A DNA stretch of 64,000 nucleotides from Pseudomonas gingeri (GTDB lineage: Bacteria; Pseudomonadota; Gammaproteobacteria; Pseudomonadales; Pseudomonadaceae). The notes under the pieces were generated by a model, which was not told the DNA's origin, searched no databases, and saw nothing but the letters and a program-made list of their open reading frames with translations. Positions 1 through 8,544 of the stretch are shown one piece after another. Location of the stretch: NCBI RefSeq assembly GCF_013385425.1, contig NZ_JACAQA010000004.1:62001-126000 (forward strand), given 5' to 3'. Position 1 is the stretch's first letter; the number at the start of each line of letters is the position of its first letter. Both the position numbers and the translations under genes were made by a program.

Positions 1-25
1 GTTTTGTGTACGACACGAAACTCAT

Positions 26-90
26 GTGGGAGCGGAGCTTGCCCGCGAAGCTTTTGGCGGCCTTGAGAGTGTCATCGCCAGCAAGTCCAT
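26..90. repeat. REP element, right half of a REP pair
   Basis: Contains GTGGGAGCGGAGCTTGCCCG, the Pseudomonas REP core, and ends near CATCGCCAGCAAG. The preceding bases 1-25 (TTTTGTGTACGACAC...) match the spacer of the complete REP pair at 41088-41215, so the window probably starts inside a pair. The rest of the gene-free stretch up to 163 shows nothing else recognisable. Confidence 0.8.
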
Positions 91-163
91 GGATGCGCTT
101 GTGGAAATAATAGCCGGCACGCCCTAGCATGGCGGCTCCTGATCCTCAGATATCCTCTTTGCC

Positions 164-796
164 ATGTCTCGTCCACCCCGTCCCGTCGTGCGCCATTCGG
201 CCGCGAAAACGCCTGTCGCGCCGCGTCGGGTCGCCAAGGCCCCGCCGGCCGAACCCAAGCTGATCCTGTTCAACAAACCCTTCGATGTGTTGACGCAGTT
301 CAGCGATGGCGAAGGGCGCGCGACCCTCAAGGATTTTATCGCCGTGGGGGGCGTCTATCCCGCCGGCCGGCTCGACCGCGACAGCGAGGGCCTGCTGTTG
401 CTGACCAACGACGGTCAGCTCCAGGCACGCATTGCCGACCCCAGGCACAAACTGGCGAAAACCTATTGGGTACAGGTCGAGGGTGTGCCGAGCGCCGAGC
501 AGATCGAGCAGTTGCAAAAGGGCGTGGAATTGAACGACGGCATGACCTTGCCGGCCCAGGCGCGGCAGATCGACGAGCCCACTCTCTGGCCGCGCAACCC
601 GCCGGTGCGGTTTCGTCAGAGCATTCCCACGGCTTGGTTGGAGTTGATCATTCGCGAGGGGCGTAATCGTCAGGTTCGACGCATGACGGCGGCGGTGGGC
701 TTGCCGACCTTGCGCCTGGTACGGGTGCGTATCGGCGACTGGACCCTGGACGGCCTGGATCAAGGCCAGTGGCGAGAAGTGCCGGCGCGTCTGTAG
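164..796 (+). CDS. rluE: 23S rRNA pseudouridine synthase, RluE family
   Basis: A 210-residue RsuA/RluE-type pseudouridine synthase, which isomerises a specific uridine of 23S rRNA. A basic tail of about 30 residues precedes the catalytic domain. The signature [16 protein letters not shown] lies at residues 68-83, with the catalytic aspartate at D71, and the second family motif [11 protein letters not shown] is near residue 165. There is no N-terminal S4 domain, as expected for RluE rather than RsuA or RluB. The ATG at 164 is preceded by only a weak ribosome binding site. It stands alone, converging on the DUF2788 gene. Confidence 0.9.
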   Translation: MSRPPRPVVRHSAAKTPVAPRRVAKAPPAEPKLILFNKPFDVLTQFSDGEGRATLKDFIAVGGVYPAGRLDRDSEGLLLLTNDGQLQARIADPRHKLAKTYWVQVEGVPSAEQIEQLQKGVELNDGMTLPAQARQIDEPTLWPRNPPVRFRQSIPTAWLELIIREGRNRQVRRMTAAVGLPTLRLVRVRIGDWTLDGLDQGQWREVPARL

Positions 797-808
797 CTTG
801 TGGCGGCG

Positions 809-1018
809 TTAAAGCGAGCCTGACTCGATCAGCCCGATCACCACGCTCTTGATCACAAACGCGACGATGCCCAGGCCCAGTACGAAAAACAGGATAAAGG
901 TGCCGAAGCGCCCGGCCTTGGATTTCTTCGCCAGGTCCCAGACGATAAAGCCCATGAAAATGACCAGGATGCTGACCAGGCCGGTCATCATCCATTCTTC
1001 GAAAACGGCAGGATCCAT
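809..1018 (-). CDS. DUF2788 small inner-membrane protein
   Basis: A 69-residue protein with two hydrophobic helices (about residues 10-29 and 41-62) separated by a basic loop, KKSKAGR. It matches the DUF2788 family of small membrane proteins in Pseudomonas; the function is unknown. The ATG at 1018 lies downstream of the Lrp gene on the same strand, with a gap of about 94 bp, so the two could be cotranscribed. It converges with rluE, with 12 bp between the stop codons. Confidence 0.85.
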   Translation of the reverse strand: MDPAVFEEWMMTGLVSILVIFMGFIVWDLAKKSKAGRFGTFILFFVLGLGIVAFVIKSVVIGLIESGSL

Positions 1019-1112
1019 CAGACCTCTCCAGTACGAGCGGGGTGGAAAACCGTCCGATTATACGCCATGGGCGAGAACTGATCTGATCTCGGGCAATAAA
1101 GCGGTACGGCCA

Positions 1113-1592
1113 TCAACTGCGCAAATGGGTCAACGGCAGTTCCGTGCTGTTGAGCACCTGGTTCAGCACAAAGCTGGAGCGTACGCTGGTCACCCCCTCG
1201 ATACGCGTCAGGTGCCCCAGCAGCAGTTTCTGGTAGTGGTCCATGTCCGGCACCACCACTTTCAGCTGATAGTCGGCGTCCATCCCCGTCACCAGGCTGC
1301 ACTCCAGCACCTGGGGCAGGGTGCGGATCGCCGCCTCGAAGTTTTCGAAGCGCTCCGGCGTATGCCGGTCCATGCCGATCAGCACATAGGCGGTCAGGCT
1401 CAGGCCGAGCATCTTGCGATCGAGCAAGGCCACCTGGCGGGAAATATAACCGTCGTCCTCCAATTGCTTGACCCGCCGCGAACAGGGCGAGGGCGACAGG
1501 CCGATACGCTCGGCCAGTTCCTGGTTGGAGATGCGGGCATCACGCTGCAATTCCGCCAGAATGCTCAGGTCGTATCGGTCGAGTTTGCTCAT
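1113..1592 (-). CDS. Lrp/AsnC-family transcriptional regulator
   Basis: A 159-residue Lrp/AsnC protein. The N-terminal winged helix-turn-helix (residues 5-60, opening LDRYDLSILAELQRDARIS) is followed by a RAM effector-binding domain (about 68-145). The family senses amino acids and controls their metabolism; the ligand here cannot be read from sequence. No amino-acid gene lies divergently next to it: upstream there is instead a structured non-coding stretch and a DUF6515 gene. A second, different Lrp paralogue is encoded at 13261-13722. Confidence 0.92.
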   Translation of the reverse strand: MSKLDRYDLSILAELQRDARISNQELAERIGLSPSPCSRRVKQLEDDGYISRQVALLDRKMLGLSLTAYVLIGMDRHTPERFENFEAAIRTLPQVLECSLVTGMDADYQLKVVVPDMDHYQKLLLGHLTRIEGVTSVRSSFVLNQVLNSTELPLTHLRS

Positions 1593-1649
1593 CGTCAGGG
1601 CCTTTCCAAGAACTATTGCGGTAAATTATCTATCTTAAGTTAAAAATTG

Positions 1650-1948
1650 CGCAAGAGATGTTTATTTGAGCAATGTTCGCAATCCTCTGCCGTCGCCCCG
1701 GGCCTATGCTTATTACCAGAATCACTGCCCGGACAAGTGTCCTGTCTCGCAAGCCTGTTCACATTCGAGACAGACACCCCAGTCCACTGCGGCCCGCCGA
1801 ATCAGGCCAGCCGCGGCCGACAATCCCACAGGGTTGCGCCGGCCACCGGGCTACACGCTGTCCAGAAGACGGTGTGAGGTGAGCCGGCGTCAAAAGCGCC
1901 GAGCACGGACGAAGTTCTCAAGGGGAGGCCGACGGGTCTCCCTTTTTT
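1650..1948 (+). ncRNA. candidate structured small RNA with intrinsic terminator
   Basis: This stretch lies between the minus-strand lrp gene and the plus-strand DUF6515 gene and carries no convincing reading frame. It folds into several clear hairpins: GTGT(C)CTGTCTCG at 1738-1749 pairs with CGAGACAGACAC at 1766-1777, ACGCTGTC pairs with GACGGTGT around CAGAA near 1854-1874, and GGCG pairs with CGCC near 1886-1900. It ends in a perfect rho-independent terminator. No plus-strand gene upstream could use that terminator, so an independent plus-strand transcript is inferred. The 5' end is a guess, and I do not recognise it as a known RNA family. Confidence 0.55.
1923..1948 (+). terminator. rho-independent terminator of the candidate sRNA
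   Basis: GGGAGGCC (1923-1930), loop GACG, GGTCTCCC (1935-1942), then six T. The stem is 8 bp with one G-T wobble. Confidence 0.85.
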
Positions 1949-2048
1949 AATGGGCGAAAAATAAGTTGCGCGACTGGTAGAGTGTCACAGAACCGGAATC
2001 CGCTTTCCCAGTCTTATGGTTAAGCCCTGAACCGCAGTGAGGAATGGA

Positions 2049-3158
2049 ATGAAATCGCGCATCTGGCGTCTGGCAGGTGTTGGCTTGCTCTGTATGAGTG
2101 TTGGTGCGCAAGCACTGGCTGAAAACCAGGGTGATGAAAATCAGAAACATGAGGGTGAACATCGCCCTGAAGGGCGCCCGGGAGGTAACGAGGCGCATCC
2201 GCAAAACAATCAACCGCGTCCCCAGGCCCCGGCCCCACGGCCAGCCGCGCCGGAAGTCCGTCCCCCGGCTCCCGCTCCGCGGCCACCGGCTCCTGCTCCT
2301 GCGCCTCAGGTTCGCCCGGAGAACAATCAGCATTTCGAGCGGCATGACCAGAACCCTGGCGGCCAATGGCAAGGCCGGCCGCCGCAGAACGAGCCCAATC
2401 AGGCACCGCGTCCGGTACAGCAGAACAACCTGCCGATCCAGCCTCATCCCGACAGCGTACGCCAGACCCAGGAACCGGTGCGTGGCAACTATTCCGATAT
2501 CCCCCGGCGCAACGGCAACGCCCCGAACTGGCAGGGTGGCAACAATAACAACCGTCCCGGCGGTAATTTCGAGCATCACGACGATCGTCGCTGGCCGGGT
2601 CGTCCCGACGGTCATGGCAATGGCTGGGGCCCGGGCCCGCAATATCGCCCCGGCTATGTGGTCGATCGCTTTCCGGATCGCAACTGGCGGGTGCCTTACC
2701 GTGGCCAGGACTATTTCTTCTCCGGTGGCTACTGGTATCGCCCGCAGGGCGCACGTTACATAGTCGTCGCTCCGCCACGTGGGATTCGCACCACCTACCT
2801 GCCTGACTATGCGCGGGAAGTCTGGATCGGTGGCTCGCTGTTTTTCCTCGCGGCCGGTGCCTATTACCTCTACCAGGAAGATACCCAGGACTACGTGGTG
2901 GTCGATCCACCGGCCGCCGCGCCACAGGTTGCGCCCGAGCCGCAAGGCAACGGCTACGATGTGGTGGCTTATCCGGCCAACGGCCAGAGCCCGCAGCAGG
3001 TCCAGCAGGATGGCGAGGATTGCTATCGCTGGGCGGTGCAGCAAAGCGGCTTCGACCCGGCCAACGTGACCTACGCGCCGGCACCGGCGGTGGTCCAGGC
3101 TTACCGCCAGGCCCAGGGTAACTGCCTGAGCAGTCGCGGCTATCAGGTCAACTACTGA
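2049..3158 (+). CDS. DUF6515 family secreted protein, Pro/Asn/Gly-rich
   Basis: A protein of about 369 residues. The ATG at 2049 is preferred over the upstream in-frame GTG at 2037 because GAGGAA lies at the right distance before it. It starts with a signal peptide (MKSRIWRLAGVGLLCMSVGA, cleavage near AQALA). A long low-complexity region rich in Pro, Gln and Asn follows (about residues 20-190), then a compact C-terminal domain rich in Tyr and Trp with one hydrophobic helix (SLFFLAAGAYYLY). This arrangement matches DUF6515, a Pseudomonas cell-envelope family of unknown function. Confidence 0.85.
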   Translation: MKSRIWRLAGVGLLCMSVGAQALAENQGDENQKHEGEHRPEGRPGGNEAHPQNNQPRPQAPAPRPAAPEVRPPAPAPRPPAPAPAPQVRPENNQHFERHDQNPGGQWQGRPPQNEPNQAPRPVQQNNLPIQPHPDSVRQTQEPVRGNYSDIPRRNGNAPNWQGGNNNNRPGGNFEHHDDRRWPGRPDGHGNGWGPGPQYRPGYVVDRFPDRNWRVPYRGQDYFFSGGYWYRPQGARYIVVAPPRGIRTTYLPDYAREVWIGGSLFFLAAGAYYLYQEDTQDYVVVDPPAAAPQVAPEPQGNGYDVVAYPANGQSPQQVQQDGEDCYRWAVQQSGFDPANVTYAPAPAVVQAYRQAQGNCLSSRGYQVNY

Positions 3159-3162
3159 CGGA

Positions 3163-4053
3163 TCAGTGGCGCGGCGTTACCACTTCCCGCGGGTCGGCGT
3201 GCACCAGCACCTCGGCCTGCGGGTAGGCGGCCTGGATGGCATCGGCGGCCTGGTCACTCAGGTCGTGGGCCACCGATAGCGTCAATTCTCCCGGCAACTC
3301 CAGGTGCAACTGCACAAACCAGCGGTTGCCGGAGATCCGTGTCCGCAGATCGTGGGCGCCCAGCACCCCGGGCACACTGCACGCCAGTTCCAGCATGTGC
3401 TGGCTGATATCCGGCGACAGCTCCTCATCCATTAGCACGGCGAAGCTTTCCCGGCCGATCTGGATCGCGCTCCAGAGGATATAGACCGAGATCCCCAGGC
3501 CGAACCAGGCGTCCACCTGCGGCCAGCCGAAGCCGGCGAGCACCAGCGCCAGCAGGATACTGGCGTTGAGCAGCATGTCCGAGCGGTAGTGCAGGGAGTC
3601 GGCGCGCACGGCGGTGGAGCCGGTCTCGCGGACCACCTTGTGCTGCAACAACAGCAACCCGGCGGTCAGGATCAGCGACAACACGATCACCCCGATGCCT
3701 ATCCACGGGGCACCGATGGGTTCCGGGTTTTTCAGGCGCTCGAAGGCCTGGATCGCAATCAGCACCGCACTCACCGCAATGAACAGCGCCTGGGCCATGC
3801 CCGAGAGGGATTCGGCCTTGCCGTGCCCGTAGCGGTGATCGTTATCCGCCGGGCGCAGCGCGTAGTGCACCGCCAGCAGATTGAGAAACGAGGTGACGCC
3901 GTCGAGCAGCGAGTCGGTCAGCCCGGCGAGCATGCTCACCGAACCGCTCAGCCACCAGGCGGCGGCCTTGGTCAGGATCAGGATGCTCGCCACCCCGACC
4001 GAGGCCCGGGTAGCCAGACGTAACAGGCGGGCGTGTTCCGGGCTGCTGGTCAT
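3163..4053 (-). CDS. fieF: cation diffusion facilitator, FieF/YiiP type
   Basis: A 296-residue member of the cation diffusion facilitator family, which exports Zn2+, Fe2+ or related ions in exchange for protons. The active-site pair is TDSLLD (D47, D51) in TM2, with the second half HYRSD near residues 155-159 in TM5; this four-residue D/D/H/D site is diagnostic of FieF. HRYGHGK in the TM2-TM3 loop is also conserved. The C-terminal cytoplasmic domain (about 205-290) is the metal-sensing ferredoxin-like fold. It converges with the DUF6515 gene, 4 bp away. Confidence 0.93.
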   Translation of the reverse strand: MTSSPEHARLLRLATRASVGVASILILTKAAAWWLSGSVSMLAGLTDSLLDGVTSFLNLLAVHYALRPADNDHRYGHGKAESLSGMAQALFIAVSAVLIAIQAFERLKNPEPIGAPWIGIGVIVLSLILTAGLLLLQHKVVRETGSTAVRADSLHYRSDMLLNASILLALVLAGFGWPQVDAWFGLGISVYILWSAIQIGRESFAVLMDEELSPDISQHMLELACSVPGVLGAHDLRTRISGNRWFVQLHLELPGELTLSVAHDLSDQAADAIQAAYPQAEVLVHADPREVVTPRH

Positions 4054-4086
4054 GAAGGCCGCGATCCTTTTTCAGTGTCCCCGGGC

Positions 4087-4506
4087 TCAGGCCGCGGGGC
4101 GCAGGTTGTACATCGCCAGTTGTTGCAGATTGCCTTTTTGCTGGATCAGGCGCGGGTCGTTCAACGGCAGGGTCTGGTGCAGTTCGGTCTTGAGAATCGC
4201 CTGCAGCTTGAGGTTGTCGACGTGGCCATCGGCGGTGATGGCTTCCTGGAGTTTTTCCGGGGCGATCTGTGCGGTCTTGCCGTGGGGCAGATAAATGGCG
4301 CCCGTGGCGAAGTCGATGCCGAACGCGATCAGGCCGGGGATAACGAAGAACAGGATGCCGATGGCGTCGAGACCGGCGATCAGCGGGTCGATCCGGCCTT
4401 CGATCTGGCCACGTCGGTCCGGGTAGAAAATCGAGCCGCAAGCGCTCAGTTGGGTCAGCAGGGTAGCAACCAGAACGGTGCCGATAACACGGGAAACAAT
4501 ACGCAT
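4087..4506 (-). CDS. YceK/YidQ-like lipoprotein
   Basis: A 139-residue protein starting at ATG 4506, with a lipoprotein signal ending LLTQLSAC, so it should be lipidated on the cysteine near residue 23. It then reads GSIFYPDRRGQIEGRIDPL followed by a hydrophobic stretch (AIGILFFVIPGLIAFGIDFA). Relatives are often labelled YceK/YidQ-type lipoproteins, and some are wrongly called polyribonucleotide nucleotidyltransferase. Function unknown. A longer in-frame opening upstream to 4926 is not coding, because it runs antisense through the hrpB start. Confidence 0.8.
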   Translation of the reverse strand: MRIVSRVIGTVLVATLLTQLSACGSIFYPDRRGQIEGRIDPLIAGLDAIGILFFVIPGLIAFGIDFATGAIYLPHGKTAQIAPEKLQEAITADGHVDNLKLQAILKTELHQTLPLNDPRLIQQKGNLQQLAMYNLRPAA

Positions 4507-4612
4507 GGATATCTCCTGAAGGAAACGTGAAGCCGCTGGGGGCGCGTCTGGATCAGTTGTTAAGACCGCGATTAAGACCGGGCAGTTCGCCGTTATACCC
4601 GGCTCTTTGTCC

Positions 4613-4661
4613 GGGAGCCACCCTGAATGCGTTGCTGATTGATGAAGTCTTGCCGGCTTTG
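4613..4661 (+). repeat. degenerate copy of the hrpB translation-start region
   Basis: Bases 4613-4661 align without gaps to 4762-4810 with 4 mismatches in 49. The copied stretch covers the hrpB ribosome binding site, start codon and first 13 codons. The start codon is CTG here instead of ATG. Similarity continues more loosely upstream (CGCCGTTATACCC against CACCGTATAATTC). Confidence 0.9.
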
Positions 4662-4761
4662 TACCCGGCGCCGGGCCAGGCGCGTGATGAGCTGACAACC
4701 GCTTGCAAAGCCTTTGGCTTTGGAGGCCCGCGGGGTTCACCGTATAATTCACGGTCAGCCT

Positions 4762-4810
4762 GGGAGCCACCATGAATTCGTTGCCGATTGATGAAGTATT
4801 GCCGGCTTTG
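4762..4810 (+). repeat. intact copy of the duplicated hrpB start
   Basis: This is the functional member of the 49-bp direct repeat, offset by 149 bp from the degenerate copy. It carries GGGAG, the ATG at 4772 and the codons for MNSLPIDEVLPAL. Confidence 0.9.
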
Positions 4811-7303
4811 CGCCAGGCGTTGAACGAACGCCATGAGGCAGTGCTGGAAGCGCCGCCCGGTGCCGGTAAGACCACCCGGGTGCCGCTGGCGTTGCTGAAC
4901 GAGCCGTGGCTGGCCGGGCAAACCATCCTGATGCTTGAGCCGCGGCGTCTCGCGGCCCGCGCGGCGGCCGAGCGACTGGCCAGTGAGCTGGGGGAAAAGG
5001 TTGGTGAAACCGTCGGCTATCGCATTCGCCTGGAAAGCCGGGTCGGCCCCAAGACGCGTATCGAAGTGGTCACCGAAGGTATTCTTGCCCGTCGTTTGAA
5101 TGACGATCCGGCCCTTGAGGGGGTCGGGCTGGTGATCTTCGACGAATTCCACGAACGCAGCCTGGATGCCGACCTGGCCCTGGCCCTGAGCCTCAACGGG
5201 CGGCAGATGTTTCGTGACGAGCAGCCGCTGAAGATCCTGCTGATGTCCGCCACGCTTGAAGGCGAACGCCTGGCCGGTTTGCTGGACGACGCGCCGGTGG
5301 TACGCAGCGAAGGGCGGATGTTCCCGGTGACCTTGCGCTGGGGTCGGGCCTTTCAACCCGGAGAATTTATCGAGCCGCGAGTGGTGCAAACCGTGCACGA
5401 GGCGCTGGACGCCGAGCACGGCAGCCTGCTGGTATTTTTGCCGGGTCAGGCGGAGATTCGCCGGGTGCACCAGCAACTGGAGGAAAGCCTGGGCGGGCGG
5501 GCCGATGTGCTGCTGTGCCCGCTGCATGGCGAGTTGGACCTCGCGGCCCAGCGCGCCGCCATCGAGCCGGCAACCGCCGGCAAGCGCAAGGTGGTGCTGG
5601 CGACCAACATTGCGGAAACCAGCTTGACCATCAATGGCGTGCGGGTGGTGATCGATGCCGGTCTGGCGCGGGTGCCGCGTTTCGATCCCGGCAGCGGCAT
5701 GACCCGTCTCGACACCCAGCGCATTTCCCGGGCCAGCGCCACCCAGCGCGCGGGCCGTGCCGGGCGTCTGGAGCCGGGGGTGTGTTATCGGTTGTGGTCC
5801 GAAGCCCAGCATGAGCAACTGGCGGCCTATGGCAGCGCGGAAATCCTTCAGGCGGACCTGGCCGGGTTGGCCTTGCAGCTGGCGCGCTGGGGCGTGGCGC
5901 CCGGCGAGCTGGTCTGGATGGACGCGCCGCCTGCTGCCGCTTATGCCCAGGCCCAGGATCTGTTGCAGCGGCTTGGGGCGTTGGCCGGTAAGGCCGGCGC
6001 CGAGTACGCATTGACGAATCACGGCCAGGCCATGGCCGAGTTGCCGGCCCATCCGCGTATCGCCCATTTGCTGTTGCGCGGGCAGGCGCTGGGGCTGGCG
6101 GCCATGGCCTGCGATGTCGCGGCACTCCTGGGCGAGCGGGATATCCAGCGTGGTGGCGGGGCTGACCTGCACACGCGATTGGCCTTGCTGGCGGGTGAAG
6201 AGCGGGTAACCCGTGGTGCTCAGGGGGGCGTGCAGCGTGCGCGGCAACTGGCGCGGCAGTATCGCGGCTACTTGCGCGGTTCGGCGAACGAACCGGTGGC
6301 TGATCCGGATCATCCGCGCTGGCTCGGGACGCTGTTGGCCCTGGCCTATCCGGATCGGGTGGCGCAGCAGCGCCGCGACGGTGGCGCGGAATACCGGCTG
6401 GCCAACGGCCGGGCGGCCTTGTTCAGCGAAACCGACAGCCTGATGAAACAGCCTTGGTTGGTGGTGGCCGATCTGGGCAGTCGCCAGGGCCAGCGTGAAG
6501 AACGTATCTACCTGGCGGCGGAGTTCGATCCGGGCCTGTTCGACAGCGTGCTGGCCGAGCAGGTGAGCACGGTCGACCAACTGGACTGGGATGAGCGCGA
6601 AGGTGTGCTGCGTGCCGAGCGCCAGCGCAAGGTCGGTGAGTTGATCCTCAGTCGCGAGCCCCTGACCGGGCTGGACGAGGCAGCGCGTAGCCAGGCGCTG
6701 GTCAACCTGGTGCGGCGCAAGGGCCTGGAACTGTTGCCCTGGACCCCGGAGCTGCGCCAATGGCAGGCGCGGGTGGCCTTGTTACGCCAGCTGGACCTGG
6801 ACGGGAAGGGCGAGAGCGAATGGCCGGATGTCGGCGACAAGACCTTGCTGGCGACCCTGGAACAGTGGCTCAAGCCCTATCTGGGGCGGGTGTCGCGGCT
6901 CAGCCATTTCGCCAACCTGGAACTGTCCGGGATTCTTCACAGCCTGTTGCCCTGGCCGTTGCCACAACGCCTGGAGGAACTGGCACCGCATCATCTGAGT
7001 GTGCCTTCGGGTTCGTCGATCCGTTTGGACTACAGTGAGCAGCCACCGATTCTGGCGGTGCGTCTGCAGGAGTTGTTCGGCCTGGCCGAGACTCCGCGGA
7101 TTGCCGGTGGCCGCCAAGTGGTGAAACTGCACCTGCTGTCGCCGGCCCGGCGCCCGGTACAGGTCACCCAGGATCTGGCGAACTTCTGGCGCAGCACCTA
7201 CGCCGAAGTGAAGAAGGACCTCAAGGGGCGTTATCCGAAGCACTACTGGCCGGATGATCCCTTGGTAGCCGAGGCGACGGCACGGATCAAACCACGCAAG
7301 TAA
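4772..7303 (+). CDS. hrpB: ATP-dependent DExH-box helicase HrpB
   Basis: An 843-residue DExH-box helicase of the HrpB family, the usual full length. Motif I is APPGAGKTT (residues 28-35), motif II is DEFHERS near residue 128, motif III is SAT, and the C-terminal RecA-like lobe carries NIAETSLTING and QRAGRAGR. These are followed by the helicase-associated domain and the HrpB-specific C-terminal domain (about 480-843). HrpB proteins are RNA helicases with poorly defined targets. The ATG at 4772 is chosen for the GGGAG eight bases upstream and because the family protein starts here. Confidence 0.95.
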   Translation: MNSLPIDEVLPALRQALNERHEAVLEAPPGAGKTTRVPLALLNEPWLAGQTILMLEPRRLAARAAAERLASELGEKVGETVGYRIRLESRVGPKTRIEVVTEGILARRLNDDPALEGVGLVIFDEFHERSLDADLALALSLNGRQMFRDEQPLKILLMSATLEGERLAGLLDDAPVVRSEGRMFPVTLRWGRAFQPGEFIEPRVVQTVHEALDAEHGSLLVFLPGQAEIRRVHQQLEESLGGRADVLLCPLHGELDLAAQRAAIEPATAGKRKVVLATNIAETSLTINGVRVVIDAGLARVPRFDPGSGMTRLDTQRISRASATQRAGRAGRLEPGVCYRLWSEAQHEQLAAYGSAEILQADLAGLALQLARWGVAPGELVWMDAPPAAAYAQAQDLLQRLGALAGKAGAEYALTNHGQAMAELPAHPRIAHLLLRGQALGLAAMACDVAALLGERDIQRGGGADLHTRLALLAGEERVTRGAQGGVQRARQLARQYRGYLRGSANEPVADPDHPRWLGTLLALAYPDRVAQQRRDGGAEYRLANGRAALFSETDSLMKQPWLVVADLGSRQGQREERIYLAAEFDPGLFDSVLAEQVSTVDQLDWDEREGVLRAERQRKVGELILSREPLTGLDEAARSQALVNLVRRKGLELLPWTPELRQWQARVALLRQLDLDGKGESEWPDVGDKTLLATLEQWLKPYLGRVSRLSHFANLELSGILHSLLPWPLPQRLEELAPHHLSVPSGSSIRLDYSEQPPILAVRLQELFGLAETPRIAGGRQVVKLHLLSPARRPVQVTQDLANFWRSTYAEVKKDLKGRYPKHYWPDDPLVAEATARIKPRK

Positions 7304-7316
7304 GAGCCCGCCCAAA

Positions 7317-7409
7317 CCTGTAGGAGCCGACGTGCTGGCGATGCGATTTTTCAGGCGACAGAGATTTCGCCCTTCAGACCGCTATCGCCGGCACGCCGGC
7401 TCCTACAGG
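7317..7409. repeat. REP pair
   Basis: Begins CCTGTAGGAGCCGACGTGCT and ends GCACGCCGGCTCCTACAGG, an inverted pair around GATTTTTCAGGCGAC. It lies between the converging hrpB and EEP-protein genes. Confidence 0.85.
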
Positions 7410-7451
7410 GGCCGTGTTGGCCGCAGTAGCGCGCTCGGGGCTGGATGGCGA

Positions 7452-8534
7452 CTACTGCGCCGCCGGCAACAGAAAACGCGCCAGCACCGGCAAGTGATCG
7501 GAAATCGTCAAGGTATCGTCCTGCCGCACCTGGGCCTCGACCCGCTTGAGCTTGGAGCTGTAGAAAAAGTAATCCAGGGTTCGATCCGGCCCACTGACGT
7601 CGGGGTCGTTCGGGTAAAACGTCAGCCACCGCTCACGGTCGATGCCGCTGGCTTCGTTGTTGCTCGGGATCATCGGGTACTTGTCCCATAACAGATGCAG
7701 TTCACTGTCCGCCGAGTAACCGCCGCGCAACCGTGGTGGCAGGCGCAGATACTGCCCCAGCGGCAGCAGGTTGAAATCACCGCCGATCAGCCACGGCGTG
7801 CCCTGGCTCTCGAACTTGTCGAGCAATTGCAGGGTTGCCGCTGCTTGCCTGAGTTGGGTGTCGTTCTGGGCAAAGGCCCCCAGTTGCGTATTGACCACCG
7901 CCAGCTGTCCGCCGTCGCTCAGCGGCAGGTAGTTCACCAGCAGCGCCGGCCGGGGCTCGAACTGGCGCTTGAGCAGATTGCCCGGTGCCAGGGGCAGTTG
8001 CTGGCGTTCGGCGTGTTCGACCTGATAGCGACTCAAGGTCGCCAGCTTGCGCCCGACACTGCCGAAAATATGCAGGTTCGGGACAAAGTCGGCTTTCCAG
8101 TCGAACGCCTGGGAACTGCAGGGATACAGGTCCGCGAGCCGTTCCTGAAGCAACTTCAACTGATCCTGGTAGTCGCTGGCCTTGGCATTCTCGTCGACTT
8201 CCTGCAACAGCACGATGTCCGGCTGCTCGTCGCGGATCACCCGGGTCACCTCGTCCAGGCTGAAAGCCATGTCTTCCGGGGTTGGACGATCGTCCGGGCC
8301 GCTGCCGTCGGGCAGGTCGTACCAGAACACATAACGTTTGCCCGCCAGGTACTGGAGGTTCCAGGTCATCACCTTGAGGGCCTGGCCGGGAACCAGCACC
8401 GGCGCCTCGGCGGTACAGCGCACGGGCAGGGTCTCGCGCTCTTCCGGGCGCCAGGTCAGGCTATAGACCAGCAGGGCGGCCAGGCCCGCGACAATCAGCA
8501 GGCCTGCCACCAGGTAACGTAATAGACGGGTCAT
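7452..8534 (-). CDS. membrane-anchored endonuclease/exonuclease/phosphatase family protein
   Basis: A protein of about 360 residues starting at ATG 8534. The alternative start at 8567 would overlap the yciC gene. An N-terminal membrane helix (about residues 4-25) anchors an EEP domain facing the periplasm. The metal-dependent phosphoesterase motifs are present: MTWNLQ, LLQEVDE, GGDFNLLP and SDHLPV. The fold covers nucleases, sphingomyelinases and phosphatases; the substrate is not predictable. It lies 10 bp downstream of yciC and is probably cotranscribed with it. Confidence 0.88.
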   Translation of the reverse strand: MTRLLRYLVAGLLIVAGLAALLVYSLTWRPEERETLPVRCTAEAPVLVPGQALKVMTWNLQYLAGKRYVFWYDLPDGSGPDDRPTPEDMAFSLDEVTRVIRDEQPDIVLLQEVDENAKASDYQDQLKLLQERLADLYPCSSQAFDWKADFVPNLHIFGSVGRKLATLSRYQVEHAERQQLPLAPGNLLKRQFEPRPALLVNYLPLSDGGQLAVVNTQLGAFAQNDTQLRQAAATLQLLDKFESQGTPWLIGGDFNLLPLGQYLRLPPRLRGGYSADSELHLLWDKYPMIPSNNEASGIDRERWLTFYPNDPDVSGPDRTLDYFFYSSKLKRVEAQVRQDDTLTISDHLPVLARFLLPAAQ

Positions 8535-8544
8535 GGGCCTCGGT

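Noticed and set aside
4553..6760. 735-residue opening antisense to hrpB
   Set aside because: High-GC codon bias opens the opposite strand; the plus strand has all helicase motifs and no family resemblance is seen on the minus strand.
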